Assembly: GCA_001803235.1 (NCBI GenBank)
Contig: MHBL01000423.1
Coordinates: forward strand, 1 to 64,000
DNA: 64,000 nt
Source: Lentisphaerae bacterium RIFOXYA12_64_32
GTDB taxonomy: Bacteria > Verrucomicrobiota > Lentisphaeria > Oligosphaerales > YB12-FULL-65-16
Reading direction: 5' to 3'
Shown here: piece by piece, positions 16,581 through 25,193 of the stretch
Position numbering within the stretch: position 1 is the stretch's first letter
Layout of the letters: the number at the start of each line of letters is the position of its first letter
Position numbers and translations under genes: made by a program
Notes under the pieces: generated by a model
What the model saw: the letters and a program-made list of their open reading frames with translations, nothing else
Database searches by the model: none
Told to the model about the DNA's origin: nothing

Positions 16581-18038
16581 GTGCTGCCACCCCGCAAAGC
16601 CACTCCCACGCGCATCTTGAGACGCGGCGTCTTCGGCGCCCTGTGGGTGCTGTGTCTGGCTGCGGCCGCCGCCGGCACACCCGCATCAGCACCGCCCAAA
16701 GGCAACGATACGGCCACGAAACTCGCCGACGGTGCCGTCGCCGTGGCCGTATCTCTGCTCAGCCATGACGCCACCGACGAACGTGGCCTGAACCTGCTCC
16801 GGTTCGCCCTGGCCGCCGCCCCCAATCACACCGACGCACTCCTGCTGCAAGCCAAGCTGGAGCGAGGCCAGGAACTGCCCCAGGCCGACCTTCCTGACGC
16901 CGGCAAAGGCTGCATCGACTTCCTGCAGTCCGTGATCCGGAAGACCAAGCCCGGCCCCCGCCAACTCCTGTTGTGGAAGGTCATCGAGCTGGTCGACCCG
17001 CTGAACGAAGACGCGCTGATGGCGCTGACCAAGGCCAAGAACAGCGGGACAGACACCCAGTTCGACAACCTGCTCGCCGCCCTGACGGGCAACCCCAAAA
17101 CGGTACCGACCCTGGAGCCGCGGACGGCAGCGCCGCCCGTGGCCCGGACAGATGCCGGCCCGCTGGCGGCGCAGGAACCAGGCGCACCGGCGCCGAAGCA
17201 GGCCGGAGCCGCACGAATGAGAGGTGCAGCCAGCTACAAGGACATTCTCACGTCGCGGCAGGTCGAGTGTGCCTGCCTGATGGACGGTTCGTTCTTCGGC
17301 GCCGTCATGCAGTTGAACCAAGCGCTCAAGTCCTCCGGTTTGGCGGTGTACATCGACACGTCGAGGCCGTGCGTCCAGCTCAAAGGAGTCAACGCCGACG
17401 GTATTCCGGACTATGAGGGGACCGGGGCCTGGCCGATGCGGTACACGCTGGAAGGAATGATTGACGGGCGCATCACGCTGGGGACCGTCAATGCCTGGGA
17501 CCTGCTGCACCGCGTCTGCATGCTGTACGACCTCGGCTACTGGGCTGAAGCCGGGAAGTATCAGCTCGCGGAGCAAGCGAACCCCAACGTTGTCTCCAGG
17601 CAGGGGTTCCCCATCGATGCGGAGACGGCGGTGGCCGACATCAAGTCCGGGCACACGGAGACGTTGCAGGCCTGCGTGGGCAAGAACGTGTGTGTTACCG
17701 GCGCGGTCTCTGCGGTGGAGTGGTCCGGGCCGACGGTGTCCCTGGGAGGCGGGCAGATCGAGGTCGCGATGAACACGTACGCCACTCCGTGGTTGCCCGG
17801 ACTGAAGGCGGCGTTTGAGCGATACACCAACGCGATGCTCCAGGTCAAGGCCACTCCCGGCGAGTACGTGTTGTACGGCGGCAAGTACATGCCCAAGAGC
17901 GTGGCGGCGCGCCGCATCCTGCTCTTCCGGGGCTGCGCCATGGGCGAAAGCCTGGACAACGACCGACTGCGCCTCGGCAACTGCAACGAGTTCTGGTTCG
18001 TGGAATGCTTCACCAAAGATCCCGCCAGCACCCCGTAA
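16581..18038 (+). CDS. Secreted protein of unknown function, tandem paralog 2
   Basis: 485 residues starting at a GTG with AGGAGG ten bases upstream. A signal peptide (GVFGALWVLCLAAAAAGTPASA) is followed by the same modules as the preceding gene: LADGAVAVAVSLLSHD, LNLLRFALAAAPNHTDALLL, QAKLERGQELPQADL, LLLWKVIELVDP, MALTKAKNSGTDTQFDNLL, an Ala/Pro linker, a WDLLHRVCMLYDLGYW STN-like segment and VGKNVCVTGAVSAV in the OB-like part. The N-terminal halves are clearly more alike than the C-terminal halves, so the pair arose by tandem duplication and then diverged in the putative binding domains. Probably cotranscribed with paralog 1. Confidence 0.75.
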   Translation: MLPPRKATPTRILRRGVFGALWVLCLAAAAAGTPASAPPKGNDTATKLADGAVAVAVSLLSHDATDERGLNLLRFALAAAPNHTDALLLQAKLERGQELPQADLPDAGKGCIDFLQSVIRKTKPGPRQLLLWKVIELVDPLNEDALMALTKAKNSGTDTQFDNLLAALTGNPKTVPTLEPRTAAPPVARTDAGPLAAQEPGAPAPKQAGAARMRGAASYKDILTSRQVECACLMDGSFFGAVMQLNQALKSSGLAVYIDTSRPCVQLKGVNADGIPDYEGTGAWPMRYTLEGMIDGRITLGTVNAWDLLHRVCMLYDLGYWAEAGKYQLAEQANPNVVSRQGFPIDAETAVADIKSGHTETLQACVGKNVCVTGAVSAVEWSGPTVSLGGGQIEVAMNTYATPWLPGLKAAFERYTNAMLQVKATPGEYVLYGGKYMPKSVAARRILLFRGCAMGESLDNDRLRLGNCNEFWFVECFTKDPASTP

Positions 18039-18077
18039 CGCCCCTGGCCGCGGCCACCGGCGATCTTGAGTGGGAGG

Positions 18078-18461
18078 TCAACGCGCCTCCCATCCCCCGC
18101 CCAGGGCCTTGTACAGGGCGATAAGCTGCGTCGACGTCGTGCCGGTGCTCTGCACCAGCGCGTCTTCGGCCGAGTACAACGAGCGTTGGGCCGCGAGCAC
18201 GTTGAGAAAATCCGCCTCCCCGGCGCTGTACAGCGTGGTCGACAGATCAACCGCCTTGCGGTTCGCGGCGACCGCCTCGACCAACGCCCGGTGCCGTTCC
18301 TGCTCCTTGGCCGCGGCGATCATCGCGTCCTCGACCTCCAGCAGCGCGGTCAGCACGGTCTGGCGATAAGCGAGCACGGACTCATCCCGCAGCGCGTTCT
18401 CCAGTTCGATCTGCGACCGGACTCGGCCGCTGTCGAAGAGGCTCCAGCTCACGGATGGCCC
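18078..18461 (-). pseudogene. TolC/OprM-type outer-membrane efflux protein, C-terminal fragment
   Basis: The last ~127 residues of an outer-membrane efflux lipoprotein: SWSLFDSGRVRSQIELENA, then VLTALLEVEDAM, ANRKAVDLSTTLYSAGEADFLNVLAAQRSLY and YKALGGGW at the end. A full protein would need about 330 more N-terminal residues. Upstream of 18461 the family match stops and the frame continues as unrelated sequence facing a small gene on the other strand. No RND pump or adaptor gene is nearby, so this is a stranded remnant. Confidence 0.75.
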
Positions 18462-18651
18462 GCGCGTTGATTCCTGCCCTGCATGGAACCTCTTCCCGCA
18501 CTGGGTGTCAAATGCGGGTAATTCGTTTCCGGGTTGAGACGGTTCGGGGAAACCCTGCAGCGTGAACGTCGGGCCTTTCACGGGCAGAGGTTACGTGGGC
18601 GTCAAGGAAGAAGGAAGAAACCCGGACACCAGAAACGGGTTTGTCACCCGC

Positions 18652-19026
18652 ATGGCGGTTTTTGATATGGCCGAGGACGCCCCTCCGGCGGGCGACAAGA
18701 CCGTGACGTTGACCGGCAAGTTGACCAAGGAAGAAAAGGCCGACGCGAACGGCAAGAACGTGGCGACGTACATCGTGACGGATGATGCCGGAGTTGCGAA
18801 GGAATTGCCGGCGCTCATGGCGTTGGACGTCAAGCTGGCCGCCGCCGTTGGGACCATGGTCACGGTGACGTGCAAAGCCGATGAACAGGGCAATCCGGTG
18901 AAAGTCATGACCGTCGCGCCGGTTGAACAGGCCGGAGCGGGGGCCGCTGCGGGTGCTCCGAAACATGAGAAGGTTGCCAAGGCCAAGCACTCTGGCAAGG
19001 CCAAGAAGAAGAACAACAACATGTAG
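18652..19026 (+). CDS. Small hypothetical protein with Lys-rich tail
   Basis: About 124 residues from ATG 18652; a GTG at 18562 would add 30. The centre (KTVTLTGKLTKEEKADANGK, TYIVTDDAGVAKELPAL, GTMVTVTCKADEQGNPVKV) has the beta-rich pattern of a small OB-like domain. An Ala/Gly stretch and a basic tail KVAKAKHSGKAKKKNNN end it. Neither start has a good ribosome site and no signal peptide is seen. Since a truncated efflux gene abuts it head-on, the N-terminus may have been lost in the same rearrangement. A strong terminator follows. Function unknown. Confidence 0.5.
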   Translation: MAVFDMAEDAPPAGDKTVTLTGKLTKEEKADANGKNVATYIVTDDAGVAKELPALMALDVKLAAAVGTMVTVTCKADEQGNPVKVMTVAPVEQAGAGAAAGAPKHEKVAKAKHSGKAKKKNNNM

Positions 19027-19052
19027 AACTGGCGGTGCATGGTTTCGTTGCT

Positions 19053-19106
19053 GGCGCCTGGCCTTGACGGTTGACACATCCGTCTTGACCAGGCGCCTTC
19101 TTTTCT
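19053..19106 (+). terminator. Intrinsic terminator
   Basis: GGCGCCTGG at 19053-19061 pairs perfectly with CCAGGCGCC at 19089-19097. The intervening TTGACGG...CCGTCTTGA can extend the stem, and a T-rich tract TTCTTTTCT follows. It lies 27 bases after the small Lys-rich protein gene. Confidence 0.75.
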
Positions 19107-19187
19107 CCGAGGCGACGTGTGAGTGGTGCCAGGCACCGGTACCCTGACGCACCGCGGCACCGGTTCACAGCAATGTCGCCGCCGCCT

Positions 19188-19214
19188 TTGTTCACGAGCA
19201 CCGAGGACTATATT
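19188..19214 (+). promoter_or_regulatory. Candidate promoter upstream of the AsnC-domain/era operon
   Basis: TTGTTC at 19188-19193 and TATATT at 19209-19214 are separated by 15 bases, shorter than ideal. It follows the terminator and stands about 50 bases upstream of the next start. The position is reasonable, the spacing weak. Confidence 0.35.
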
Positions 19215-19265
19215 GTGCTACGGTTCACATCCGGTCCCTCAACCAGCAGCAGGGGAGAGAACGTT

Positions 19266-19538
19266 ATGGTAACAGCTTTCGTTCTGATCAACCTGGAAGA
19301 CAAGGATGTCCGGGAGACGGGAGAACGGCTCCTGGAGCTCAAGGGCGTTGCCGAAGTCCACGCGGTAGCCGGCGAGTACGACTTGGTCGCCGTGGCGCGG
19401 GTCTCCGCGAACTCGGAACTGTCCGAACTGATCACCGACAAGATCATCCACTGCCCCGGGGTCGCGCGCACCAAGACCTTGTTTGCCCTCCAAACCTACG
19501 CCAACCTGGATCTCGCAAAGATCTTCAAGGTCAAATGA
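19266..19538 (+). CDS. Stand-alone AsnC/Lrp ligand-binding domain protein
   Basis: A 90-residue protein consisting only of the RAM domain of Lrp/AsnC regulators: TAFVLINLEDKDVRETGERL, GVAEVHAVAGEYDLVAVARV, then ITDKIIHCPGVARTKTLFAL. There is no helix-turn-helix, so it may bind an amino acid effector and oligomerise without DNA contact. The ATG at 19266 follows GGGAGAG. Its stop overlaps the era start as ATGA, so the two are translationally coupled. Confidence 0.88.
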   Translation: MVTAFVLINLEDKDVRETGERLLELKGVAEVHAVAGEYDLVAVARVSANSELSELITDKIIHCPGVARTKTLFALQTYANLDLAKIFKVK

Positions 19539-20461
19539 GCGAGACAGAGACAACTCCCTCACCCGATGCCGTATGGCCGTCGGGGAAAGTCGGTTATGTG
19601 GCACTGCTCGGCCGACCCAATACGGGAAAATCGACCCTGCTCAACTCCGTCTTGCATACGCACCTGGCCGCCGTCTCGGCCAAACCGCAGACCACGCGCC
19701 GACGCCTGCTGGGGGTCTTGAGCGACGACGATTCGCAGATCCTCTTCCTCGATGCGCCCGGCGTACACGTCGCCAAGGACATCCTTGACGAGGTCATGGT
19801 TGAAACCATCGAACGCGTCCTGTCGGACGCGGACCTGATCCTGTGCATCGCCGACCCCACTCGTGCCCCCGGCCAGGAGGACAGCCTGGTCGCCAAGCGC
19901 GCGGCGAGCGCCGGCAAGACCACGATCCTGGCCATCAACAAGACGGACATTGCCACTCCCGAACAGGTCGAGGCCATGCATCAGTTCTACCGGGGTGTCC
20001 TGGGCTCGACGCCCAGTTTCCGAGTCGCGGCTGTCAAACCCGAGACACTGCCGCCCCTCCTGGCTGGGATCAGGGCGGCTCTGCCGACAGGCCCGTTCCT
20101 ATACGACCCCGAGACGCTCACCGACACGATCGAGCGCGACATCGGCGCCGAACTCATCCGCGAAGCCGTTCTGGAAAACCTGCGCCAGGAAATTCCGCAC
20201 GGGATTGCCGTCGCCATCGAATCCTGGAACGACAACGAGAAGCGCTGCCGCATCTCCGCCGTGCTGCACGTCGAACGCGAACAGCACAAGGCGATCGTTA
20301 TCGGCAAAGACGGCGCCATGATCAAGCAGTTGCGGATTGACGCGGTGAAACAGCTCGTCGAACTGTGCGGGAAACGCGTCGACCTCCGGCTCTGGGTCAA
20401 GGTCTCCCCCGACTGGCGCCAGCACCGCCGCCAGATCCAGGAATTCAACCTGATATCATGA
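19535..20461 (+). CDS. era: GTPase Era
   Basis: A 308-residue Era GTPase, which assists 16S rRNA 3'-end maturation and 30S assembly. G1 GRPNTGKST, switch I SAKPQTTRRRLLG, G3 DAPGVH, G4 NKTD, and the C-terminal KH domain with VIGKDGAMIKQLRIDA (GKDG loop) are in order; the end QEFNLIS is also typical. About 15 extra N-terminal residues precede the G domain. It starts on the stop of the AsnC-domain gene. No rnc or ybeY is adjacent. Confidence 0.96.
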   Translation: MSETETTPSPDAVWPSGKVGYVALLGRPNTGKSTLLNSVLHTHLAAVSAKPQTTRRRLLGVLSDDDSQILFLDAPGVHVAKDILDEVMVETIERVLSDADLILCIADPTRAPGQEDSLVAKRAASAGKTTILAINKTDIATPEQVEAMHQFYRGVLGSTPSFRVAAVKPETLPPLLAGIRAALPTGPFLYDPETLTDTIERDIGAELIREAVLENLRQEIPHGIAVAIESWNDNEKRCRISAVLHVEREQHKAIVIGKDGAMIKQLRIDAVKQLVELCGKRVDLRLWVKVSPDWRQHRRQIQEFNLIS

Positions 20462-20567
20462 CGGGACGGGAGGCGGGGCACCGGGGCCGGGGTCACTGAC
20501 ACGGATCAGCCCTCCCTTCGTCCAACCACGAGGCGGGTGGATGGAGAACCCACGGAGCACACCAACG

Positions 20568-21623
20568 ATGACCTCGACGGAACGCGTAACAGCAGCATTC
20601 AGCTTCCAGCAACCGGACCGAATCCCGCGATATGACGGGTTCTGGGGCTACACCAAGGAGTGGGAAGCGCGGTTCGGTCATCAGGCCGCACTCACGGACA
20701 TGCTCGAGTGGGTGCCGCTGGAGGGTACGTTCCCGACGCGGATGCGGCAGGTCAAGGAAGAAGGCGGCTGGATCTACGAAATCGACCAGTGGGGACGTCT
20801 GATCCGGCGCCAAGTGGGGTCGTACTTCGCCGAGACGCTCGAGGTGCCGATGCCGCCCGGTACGGACCCGGACACGGTCACCTTCGATCCGCCCGAACTG
20901 GACCTGCGCTACCTCAAGGCGGCGTCGGAACTCGAGACCGTGCATGCCCTCGATGCCGCGAAGGAGAAATACTTCGTGGTCGGCAAGACCGGCGGCCCAT
21001 ACCTGCGGACGACCTTTATCCGCGGCGAAGCGGAGTTCCTGATGGACATTGCCGGGGACCCGGACTTCGCACGAGTGCTGGCCGACAAGATGGCGGATCA
21101 CCTGATCGGGATCGCGCGCGAACAGATCCGCCGCTGGTCGCTCTATGACACCGGTGTGTTCATCAACGACGACATGGCGTACAACGACGGGCCAATGTTC
21201 AGTCCGGAGTCGTTCGAGAAGGTCTTTCTGCCCGCGTACCGGCGCATGGTCCGCGAGTACAAGGCCGCGGGCGCCAAGTGGGTCCTGTTCCACTCGGACG
21301 GGAACATCATGCCGGTCCTGGACATGCTCGTGGACGCGGGCATCGACGGAATCAACCCGATCGAACGCCGCGCCGGCATGGATCCCATGGCGATCCGCCG
21401 CCGCTGGCCGCACCTGATCCTGATCGGCGGCGTCTGCAACACGGACATACTGCTCAACGGTCCCGTCGCGAGGATCGAAGCGCACGTGCGTGAACTGATC
21501 GACCTCGGCCGCCACGGCGGGCTGGTGATCGGCACACACTCGATCAACCCGGCCGAAATCCCGCCGGCGCACTTCGAGGCGTACCACCGCACCTGCATGA
21601 CGTACGGAAACTTCCGCACCTGA
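20568..21623 (+). CDS. Uroporphyrinogen-decarboxylase-like protein 2
   Basis: About 351 residues, same superfamily as the gene at 13886 but only distantly alike. Barrel segments include VGKTGGPYLRTTFIRGEAEF, GVFINDDMAYNDGPMFSPE, WVLFHSDGNIMPVLDMLVDAG and INPIERRAGMD. At the zinc motif it reads H-S-D rather than H-S-C, so a metal site like that of MtaA would need a different ligand. The FMRQAGR of heme-pathway UroD is absent. ATG 20568 (GGAG ten bases upstream) is preferred; an ATG at 20541 is possible. It stands alone between era and a toxin-antitoxin pair. Reaction not predictable. Confidence 0.83.
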   Translation: MTSTERVTAAFSFQQPDRIPRYDGFWGYTKEWEARFGHQAALTDMLEWVPLEGTFPTRMRQVKEEGGWIYEIDQWGRLIRRQVGSYFAETLEVPMPPGTDPDTVTFDPPELDLRYLKAASELETVHALDAAKEKYFVVGKTGGPYLRTTFIRGEAEFLMDIAGDPDFARVLADKMADHLIGIAREQIRRWSLYDTGVFINDDMAYNDGPMFSPESFEKVFLPAYRRMVREYKAAGAKWVLFHSDGNIMPVLDMLVDAGIDGINPIERRAGMDPMAIRRRWPHLILIGGVCNTDILLNGPVARIEAHVRELIDLGRHGGLVIGTHSINPAEIPPAHFEAYHRTCMTYGNFRT

Positions 21624-21741
21624 GTCCCACCACCCGGACAGCAACCCAATATGTCCGGGAAGCAACGCGTGGCTGCAGCCGCGCGAGTACGTGGGCGACA
21701 GAGCTGAGGCGATCTTCAGGTGCGGACCGCGCCAGCCCTTC

Positions 21742-22161
21742 TCACCGCGGCGCCGGAACCTGAATGGTCAAGTGCGGGAAAAACGACCGGAAGTGGTCCG
21801 GATTGCGGGTCAGAAGCCCCCGGAAGCGGGTCGCAAAGGCACCGATCAGGATGTCCGCCAGCGGACGGGACGCAACGGCCTTCGAGCGCTTCCGCTGCAC
21901 GTACGTGTGCCAGGCGTGAAATGCCGCGTCCGTGTCGGCCTGTTCCCACGGCACGTTGGCGTGAATGCCAGTCTCGCGCAGGAAGTGCTCCATGTCGTCC
22001 CAATTCCCTTCGAACGCCGGCGCGAGTTCGACGGCTGTCATCGGGCACACCACCAGACCGTCGGCCAACCGTTCTTGCAGAAGGGTTGCGCTGGGCAACC
22101 CGAACTCCGGGTCGGCGTCGAGAACGTCCAACACGATACAGGTGTCAACCGCCCATGGCAT
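21742..22161 (-). CDS. PIN-domain toxin (VapC-like)
   Basis: A 139-residue PIN-domain ribonuclease: VDTCIVLDVLDADPEFG with the first catalytic Asp, CPMTAVELAPAF with the Glu, RPLADILIGAFATRFRGLL with the third acidic residue and TRNPDHFRSFFP with the last. The ATG abuts the stop of the AbrB-type antitoxin gene, the normal order for such modules. It presumably cleaves an RNA when the antitoxin is degraded. Confidence 0.88.
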   Translation of the reverse strand: MPWAVDTCIVLDVLDADPEFGLPSATLLQERLADGLVVCPMTAVELAPAFEGNWDDMEHFLRETGIHANVPWEQADTDAAFHAWHTYVQRKRSKAVASRPLADILIGAFATRFRGLLTRNPDHFRSFFPHLTIQVPAPR

Positions 22162-22407
22162 TCAGCGCATCTCCCCTTGCCGCAGCTCGCGCATCCAGTC
22201 GGCGGTCCGGCGGGTCTTGCGGAACTTCCGGGCATACCCGAGCATGGCCAGGGGGCCGGCCGGTGTCTTGGCATCCACGACCAGCATGCGGCACTCCACC
22301 TCGGACACCGGTTGCCACACCACCTTCTGCCCCGGCGTCAGCCGCATCTTCCGCCGCACCGCAGCCGGAACCGAGACTTGTCCGCGTTGTGTGATGACGG
22401 TCTCCAT
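22162..22407 (-). CDS. AbrB/SpoVT-type antitoxin
   Basis: An 81-residue swapped-hairpin AbrB protein: METVITQRGQVSVPAAVRRK, then LTPGQKVVW, ending with a C-terminal segment (LDARAAARGD-like helix not present; instead RTADWMRELRQGEMR) that would bind the toxin. It is directly followed by the PIN toxin. The start codon lies about 7 bases from a near-consensus -10 box and has no Shine-Dalgarno sequence, so the mRNA is probably leaderless. It likely represses its own promoter. Confidence 0.88.
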   Translation of the reverse strand: METVITQRGQVSVPAAVRRKMRLTPGQKVVWQPVSEVECRMLVVDAKTPAGPLAMLGYARKFRKTRRTADWMRELRQGEMR

Positions 22408-22413
22408 GGTACC

Positions 22414-22441
22414 AATGTATCATGCAAAAACATCATGTCAA
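22414..22441 (-). promoter_or_regulatory. Promoter of the abrB-PIN module, leaderless
   Basis: On the minus strand TTGACA (22441-22436), a 16-base spacer and TACATT (22419-22414) end six bases before the ATG. Two ATCATG direct repeats, 13 bases apart on the plus strand, lie across the spacer and may be the antitoxin operator. Confidence 0.65.
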
Positions 22442-22602
22442 TCAGGACAGCCCTGGCTCCGGTTGCGAGCCGCCGTCCCACGATGTATTGTCGAGACAGC
22501 CAACGATTTCGCTGCGGTGCCGCTGCGCGGGGAGGAAGCGAGGGCCTGTCCTCCCGATGTCTCACGTTGCCTCCTGCAGACGAACGCTGAAGGGAGTCTT
22601 TC

Positions 22603-24840
22603 ATGCATCGCATTCTCTTGTCCGTGGCCATCGGGATTGCTGCGCTCTCCGCAACGGCGCAGGATCAGGGCGTGGGGGAGAAGGGGCTGACGCCGGAGCA
22701 GGTCGGAAACATGGCCCTGGTCGGCGAGCCGGGGCCCATCCGCCACTGGCCGCCCGGCGCCCGCGAGTACCTGCTGAAGAGCCTGACCGAAGCGGTGCCC
22801 AAGTACCTGGACAGTTACCACGCCGACACGGGCAAGTTCGGCACCGAGCCGTGGATCTGCACGGACCAGAACCTGATCTTCCCGCTCGCCGCCGCGTGGG
22901 CGATCCAGGACGAGAAGAATCCGTGGTTCCACAGCGACAAAGTCCTGCAGGCGGTGGCCGGCGGCGGCGACGCACTGGTCAGCGAGACGGACAAGAACGG
23001 GCAGTGGATCTTCCGCAAGAAGGACAACTCGACCTGGGGCCAGATCTACATGCCGTGGACCTACAGCCGCTGGATCCGCGCGTACCACCTGCTCGGGAGT
23101 GCCCTGCCCCCGGCGTCCAAGGCGAAGTGGGAGAAAGGCCTGCTGCTCGGCTTCACCGGGATCCGCCGCATCATGGACGGGAAACCGCACAACATTCCAT
23201 GCCACCACGCCATGGGTCTGTATATCGCCGGCGAGTGCTTCAAGAACCAGGACTGGAAGGACGCCGCGACGCGGATGATGGGCAAAGTCATCGCGGAGCA
23301 GAACCCGGCCGGGTACTGGTCGGAGAACTTCGGCCCGGTCGTCGGGTACAACGCGGTCTACATTGACGCGCTCGGCGTCTACGAGTTCTTCTCCCACGAC
23401 CCCGCGGCGCTGGGCGCCCTGGCGCGCGCCGCAAACTTCCACGCTGCCATCCTCTGGCCGGACGGGTCGCCGGTGTCCTGCATCGACGAGAGGAATGTCT
23501 ACCACAAAGGCGTCAACACGGGAAATGTCGGCTTCACCTGGACGCCGGAGGGCCGGGGGTACCTCCTGCGCCAGATGCAGCGTTACAGCGACGGCTACAA
23601 GCGGTTGCTGAATGCTGACACCGCGGCAACACTGTTGCTCTACACGGGGGAGGAGGTCGGCGCAGAATCCGTCCCGCTGCTTTCCGACCGTGACTCAGGT
23701 TCCGTCGCGCTCGGCAAAAACGAGGCACTGATCCGGCGGCACAAGCCGTGGCAGTGGGCCTTCTCGGGCTACGCCTGCAAGCCGCCACTGAGCCGCTGGA
23801 TCCAGGACCGGCACAACTTGGTCGACGTATTCCACGACGAACTTGGCCTGGTCGCGGGCGGCGGCAACACGAAACTGCAGCCGTACTGGTCCACGTTCAC
23901 CGTCGGCGACCCGACCCTGCTCACGCAGACGCCCGGCGACGAAAACCCAAACTTCTTTCCGAAGATCGACCTGCTGTGGACCCCCGACGCCGCCACGATC
24001 ACGGAGGACGGCGACGCGACCGTCATGACCCTGAAGTACGGCGACACGGAGTGCATCGTGCGGGCGGAATCCGCAGCCGACGGCGCGCTGGTGCTGACGT
24101 ACAAGGCGCCCGCCGGGAAACGCGTCGAGGCGCACCTGCCGCTGCTGAACCGCGCCATGAAATTCCGTACCGCCGCGGGCAAGGCGTATCGACTCGGCCA
24201 GGACCGGCTGACGTTGAGCAGCGCGGAGATCGGCGCGGCTCTCGTCTTCGGCAACCTGAAGGTGTCCGTGCCCGACGGCGCGTCGCTGCTGTGGCCGGCA
24301 CGGATGCACAACCCCTACACGAAAGACGGGCACTCGGAACTGTCGGAGGCGAAGTTGGTTCTCGTGCTGCCGTTCGCGCAGGTGGGCGAGTACCGCATCA
24401 CGCTGTCCAAAGAGGTGGTGCAGCCGTTCGACGGCCTGGCCTTCGAGGCACGGGACCTGACCTGCAAGAACAGCGAGGGCACCTACACGAAGCGTCTCGA
24501 CGATCTCGGCTCGCAATTCCTCGGCGGCACCAAGCCGGGCGCGTCGCTCACCTTCACCTTGCCGGCCATCGAACCCGGCCGCTACGAGCTCCTGGCCGAG
24601 TTCGTGATGGCGCACTCGTACGGGATCGTCAAAGTCCTGCTCGACGGCCAGCCCGTAGGGCAGCCGTTCGACGGCTACTGCGAAGGCGTGGACGCGGACG
24701 GGGAACGGGTCTCGTTCGGCGAGGTGCAGGTCGCGACCGGCGAGCACACGGTCGCGGTGGAAGTCACCGGCCAGAACCCCAAGGCCACGGCCAGCCTCAT
24801 CAGCGTGAAGCGCTGGCTCTTCCGGCCCTTGCGGAAGTGA
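22603..24840 (+). CDS. Large secreted protein, probable alpha/alpha-toroid polysaccharide-active enzyme
   Basis: 745 residues with a signal peptide (MHRILLSVAIGIAALSATAQ). Residues ~40-400 are helical with aromatic-rich motifs such as WSENFGPVVGYNAVYIDALG, HAAILWPDGSPVSCIDERN, GNVGFTWTPEGRGYLLRQMQ. This resembles the toroid of heparinase-type lyases and family GH88/GH105 enzymes. The remainder is beta-rich and ends in a carbohydrate-binding-like segment (FAEFVMAHSYGIVKV-type jelly roll near residue 660). No catalytic residues can be named with confidence. The neighbouring sulfatases suggest use of sulfated glycans, but the gene stands alone between toxin-antitoxin and DUF362 genes. The 195 bases upstream hold only the abrB promoter and no other feature. 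Confidence 0.75.
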   Translation: MHRILLSVAIGIAALSATAQDQGVGEKGLTPEQVGNMALVGEPGPIRHWPPGAREYLLKSLTEAVPKYLDSYHADTGKFGTEPWICTDQNLIFPLAAAWAIQDEKNPWFHSDKVLQAVAGGGDALVSETDKNGQWIFRKKDNSTWGQIYMPWTYSRWIRAYHLLGSALPPASKAKWEKGLLLGFTGIRRIMDGKPHNIPCHHAMGLYIAGECFKNQDWKDAATRMMGKVIAEQNPAGYWSENFGPVVGYNAVYIDALGVYEFFSHDPAALGALARAANFHAAILWPDGSPVSCIDERNVYHKGVNTGNVGFTWTPEGRGYLLRQMQRYSDGYKRLLNADTAATLLLYTGEEVGAESVPLLSDRDSGSVALGKNEALIRRHKPWQWAFSGYACKPPLSRWIQDRHNLVDVFHDELGLVAGGGNTKLQPYWSTFTVGDPTLLTQTPGDENPNFFPKIDLLWTPDAATITEDGDATVMTLKYGDTECIVRAESAADGALVLTYKAPAGKRVEAHLPLLNRAMKFRTAAGKAYRLGQDRLTLSSAEIGAALVFGNLKVSVPDGASLLWPARMHNPYTKDGHSELSEAKLVLVLPFAQVGEYRITLSKEVVQPFDGLAFEARDLTCKNSEGTYTKRLDDLGSQFLGGTKPGASLTFTLPAIEPGRYELLAEFVMAHSYGIVKVLLDGQPVGQPFDGYCEGVDADGERVSFGEVQVATGEHTVAVEVTGQNPKATASLISVKRWLFRPLRK

Positions 24841-24891
24841 GCGCCTCTCAATCTTCCATCGGCGACTCCCATGTTACTCGCGGGGCCCAAT

Positions 24892-25003
24892 AGAGTGGCC
24901 GGAGCGGCTCGCTCCCGCCACTTTGCCAGAACACTCCGACGCCAGCGAGTAACGTCCGCACATGATCGGGCGGTCTTCCGCCCGGGAGGCACTGACGCAT
25001 CCC
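24892..25003. repeat. Dispersed repeat A, copy 2
   Basis: It begins AGAGTGGCCGGAGCGGCTCG, then CGCCACTTTGCCAGAACAC, GCGAGTAACGTCC, CATGATCGGGCGGTCTTCC with its GGGCGG/CCGCCC hairpin, and ends CACTGACGCAT. It lies between convergent genes. Confidence 0.85.
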
Positions 25004-25023
25004 GGCCTTGCTGTGGGTCTCCC

Positions 25024-25185
25024 TGGAGCGCCGGCGTCTCGCCGGCTGCCTTCTGCGGCGTGGCGGTATCCCGCAAGCCAGGCGATCCGAATGCCCCGGG
25101 GACGCGCGTTCCGGTCACCCCGACGTACGCCGTTGGAGTTCGCGTGCAGGCGACGCGCTACGCCCGCGAGACGCGGGCGCTCCAA
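25024..25185. repeat. Dispersed repeat C, divergent long-loop copy
   Basis: TGGAGCGCCGGCGTCTCGCC at 25025-25044 pairs with GCGAGACGCGGGCGCTCCA at about 25165-25183 with few mismatches. These are the same arms as in repeat C, but with about 120 bases between them. The outer arm ends ten bases from the stop of the DUF362 gene. The 353 bases from 24841 to 25193 contain only repeats A and C. Confidence 0.65.
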
Positions 25186-25193
25186 GGCCCACC

